Shown one piece after another: positions 61,382-64,000 of a stretch of 64,000 bases of DNA. A model generated the notes under the pieces. The model was not told the DNA's origin and did not search any database. It saw only the letters and a program-made list of their open reading frames with translations. The stretch is taken from assembly GCF_001638985.1 (NCBI RefSeq), contig NW_017265136.1, forward strand, positions 186,001-250,000. Reading direction: 5' to 3'. This DNA is from Phycomyces blakesleeanus NRRL 1555(-) (taxonomy: Eukaryota; Mucoromycota; Mucoromycetes; Mucorales; Phycomycetaceae). The position numbers and the translations under genes are program-made. Within the stretch, counting starts at the first letter, position 1, and each line of letters begins with the position of its first letter.

Positions 61382-64000
61382 ATGGTCAACAAACAGTCTA
61401 ATACCCGACGTGGAAGAGGAGGACGTGGAAGAGGCGGTCATCGTCAAATAACTCCTTCTAGCCATGGATATATTTTCCAAGCTCAACCCAAGGACAATTT
61501 AGAAGAAGACTTTCGAGTTTATGGACAGTTTTCTGATGACGAACCCCAATCACCATTCAGACCTTCTGCCCACAAAGCTTCCAAGCCGGCTGTGGTTGCA
61601 AGCGCAAACCCTGACACTCTCCTGAGTAAATACGAAGGCATATACAACCGTAACAATAATAATAGTCGCAGTAAGAACGGATACAGCAACAATTATAAAA
61701 GACCTGGTTCCAGTAAAGAGGATTCTTATCAATCGAGCCATGGATCATCTAAATACAGGGAGGGTATCCAATTCACACCTTCGCGCTCAGGCATACCTTT
61801 TTCCACGTCTGATACCCCTGGTAAAAAAAATACACATATATATATATATATCATGGTCATATTGTGATCAATAGGCAGTACAGCTTTGTCTCTATCTCTC
61901 TAAATACTTGCATGTGTATTTGAATATGTCAAAAAAAAACAATTAATTTATATTATTTATCACTACACCTGTAGAAGATACATCAAAAGACGACACACCA
62001 GAACCACAGTCTACTACTTCGCAGTCAGAATCAAGTACTGGTCGACCCTCAAAAAATGCATCTGTGACAGAAATAGACACTGATAATGCAGAAATTGAAT
62101 CTAGTTATGAGTAAGGTGTTCAGAATCTATACATATAACCAGATATATAGCTATATAAATTATTTATATTTATGTGTGTATGTATACATTATAGGAGTGA
62201 TACATCTATTGATTTATTACATACCGGAGGATTCGTTCCCAAAGGTATAATGGATATAACATCTGACGACGAACGCAGACTATTTGGAAGCGCCGACACT
62301 TCAGATGATGACGAAGAAGAAGAAGAAGAAGTAATTTATGTGAAAACACATCTGTCAACAAAGAAATCCATCAATACACCTGTTGTGGATGTTAAACAAC
62401 CATTAGCAGATGTTAAGCAGCCTGTTTCCCTTCCTACACCAAATCCAGACACCAAAAAAGTGGTTCTGGACAAACCTACCACTCAGACCATAACCAAAAC
62501 AGCGGTTAAAACCATTCCTCAATCTACTGTACAACAACCAATACCTGACGAACATGCAAAGTCTATTCAGAAACCTGAGTCATCACGAACGGCCAAAGGT
62601 TTTGCACAAGACAAAGACTCTTCCCCTGACGATGAAGAAGAAAGTGAAAACGAAGATGAATATGAAGACGAAGATGACGACGACGACGATGATGACGACG
62701 ATATAGAGATTGATGACGACGTGGATGTAGACGTAGATGTGGAATGGATCCAGGACTATATGGAGAATATGGAGCTCCAGGGCGAGAGTCTAGAAGATCT
62801 AAAGAATTTCTCAAAACGATTCAACCTTGACAAAGAGCCCGAATCACTCGATAGATGGCTTGATGAAGATGTACTCGATCTTGAAAAACTTCGGTCAGAT
62901 CCTCCAAAGAACCGTAAAGAGAGGCGTAAACATCTTCAAAACGATGGATTTATTGAGATGACAGACCAAGAGTTCCGTCTTTCTCTTCAGGACGCTTTGG
63001 ATGAGTTTCCTTCAAGCCTTCGGAAAGGTGTCAAGGCACGAATATCAGCCGGTCAATTGATAGAAAATGACGATAAAAAGGCAAAAAAGAAACAAAAGAG
63101 TCTGGAGCGTCGTATGCGTAAACTAGAAAAGAAGAAGACCAAAGAGACTATTGCAAAGATTGATATGCGAAAGATAGACAGGTGCGTTGTGGATAACTGC
63201 TGATAATAGAAGTATGAGTGCTCGTATCTAACACCTCGGTTTAATATAGACGTTTGTGTGATTTCATAAACGATGGATCTATATCTAGGTAAATATTTTA
63301 TATGTAATTTGGTTCTTGAAAGATTGGCTATCTTATAACCAACTGTTTTTTCTTTCTTTGTATATATAGTTTCCAATTCAGCCCAATGTCTAATAACGAA
63401 CGACGACAGGTCCATATGTTGGCTAGAGCATACAATTTGAAATCCACTAGTCTTGGATCCGGAGAGAACAGGTAGATATTGTAGATCTGCTCTTATAATC
63501 ATATGAAATAATATAACTGATTTCTGAATCTATAGATCTACAACTGTCACCAAGACAGACCGTACATTTATCCCCAACGACAAACGCTACATTGAACGAT
63601 TCATTTCTCAGGCACAGCAAACAGTGGACGCTACAAACGCCTTGTCAATCAAACAACAAGCAATGATGGCTAAACAAAATATCTATGGTCCACCAACTCT
63701 TTCGAAGAAAGAAAAGAACAAGCCCAAAGACAAGAAGGAAAGAAAGAAGGAAAATGCACCCAAAGAAGTACTTCAGTCTAGAGTTGTGGCTGCAGATGCT
63801 GCTCCTATTTCTGATGCCAATGTTGGACACCGGATGCTAGCAGCAATGGGGTAAATAATATTAACATTATGTAATACATACGATCCTATCACTGACTTTC
63901 TCTCATCTCTATAGATGGAAACAAGGCGATTCTCTTGGTGTTACAAATAGTGGTATTGTCAACCCAATTGAAGCCGTTATCCGCCAAAAGGGAAAGGGAT
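61382..64000 (+). CDS. SQS1: Sqs1-like R3H and G-patch protein, 3' end outside the window
   Basis: Seven exons are visible (61382-61820, 61975-62110, 62195-63181, 63250-63288, 63370-63471, 63536-63850, 63915-64000+), giving about 701 residues so far. The N-terminus is an RGG stretch (RRGRGGRGRGGHR). A long acidic part contains GFVPKGIMDITSDDERR and a run of Asp/Glu. Then come a conserved region (SLDRWLDEDVLDLEKL, NDGFIEMTDQEFRLSLQDAL), an R3H domain spanning exons 4-5 (NERRQVHMLA has the R-x3-H core), and the start of a G-patch (GHRMLAAMGWKQGDSLG) cut off by the window edge. Sqs1/Pfa1 activates the DEAH helicase Prp43 in splicing and ribosome assembly. The G-patch spans an intron after ATGGG. 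Domain order makes the assignment strong. Confidence 0.9.

Overview
The window is a piece of a fungal nuclear chromosome. Coding regions are of moderate GC content and are broken by many short introns (about 50-250 bp, mostly GTAAGT-type donors). They are separated by very AT-rich intergenic DNA full of microsatellites and decayed DNA transposons. The gene set (velvet regulator, Sec2-type Rab exchange factors, Kre9-like GPI wall protein, Get3, Ydj1, Rpn7, eIF2-gamma, Ded1/DDX3, Leu5-type carrier, Trm13, Sqs1) and the AT-rich style suggest an early-diverging filamentous fungus. My guess is Mucoromycota, something like Phycomyces; this is inference and not provable from the sequence alone.

Layout. 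1-345 holds the 5' end of a minus-strand GH3 beta-N-acetylhexosaminidase-like gene. 346-10.8 kb carries a Tc1/mariner remnant, a Sec2-like gene (2859-4771), a CACTA-type non-autonomous transposon (5937-7542) and a six-exon velvet-family gene (8367-9978). 10.8-21.4 kb is a gene-free transposon region: a truncated PIF/Harbinger transposase, a pogo-like MITE and a decayed Mutator-like element of about 4.15 kb. 22.2-31.2 kb is a same-strand group of protein-homeostasis genes: GET3, a YDJ1-type DnaJ, a J-domain-less DnaJ paralogue, and RPN7/PSMD6. 33.2-34.9 kb encodes a single-pass surface protein with a Cys-rich ectodomain and a cytoplasmic SH3 domain. 36.3-38.2 kb is eIF2-gamma, convergent with a DDX3/Ded1 helicase (38.6-41.5 kb) that has a GW-repeat N-terminus. 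Then come a 12-exon MFS transporter (41.9-44.1 kb, minus), TRM13 (45.1-47.0 kb, minus, with an apparent frameshift) and a mitochondrial carrier (48.3-49.8 kb, plus). 49.8-56.5 kb is nearly gene-free. The right end has a Kre9-like GPI protein (56.5-57.1 kb, minus), a second Sec2-like gene (58.3-60.5 kb) and the 5' part of an SQS1-type R3H/G-patch gene running off the end.

Most genes are housekeeping and are independent of each other, as is normal for a fungal chromosome. The exception in theme is the 22-31 kb block, where Get3 (tail-anchored protein targeting), two DnaJ-family proteins and a proteasome lid subunit lie side by side. The best candidates for something new are the J-less DnaJ paralogue, the GW-repeat extension on DDX3, the C-terminal Cys/Arg domain shared by the two Sec2-like proteins, the Cys-rich/TM/SH3 surface protein with a CRE in its promoter, and the velvet gene with a 16-nt exon next to a GC-AG intron. 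I found no tRNA, rRNA or CRISPR array.
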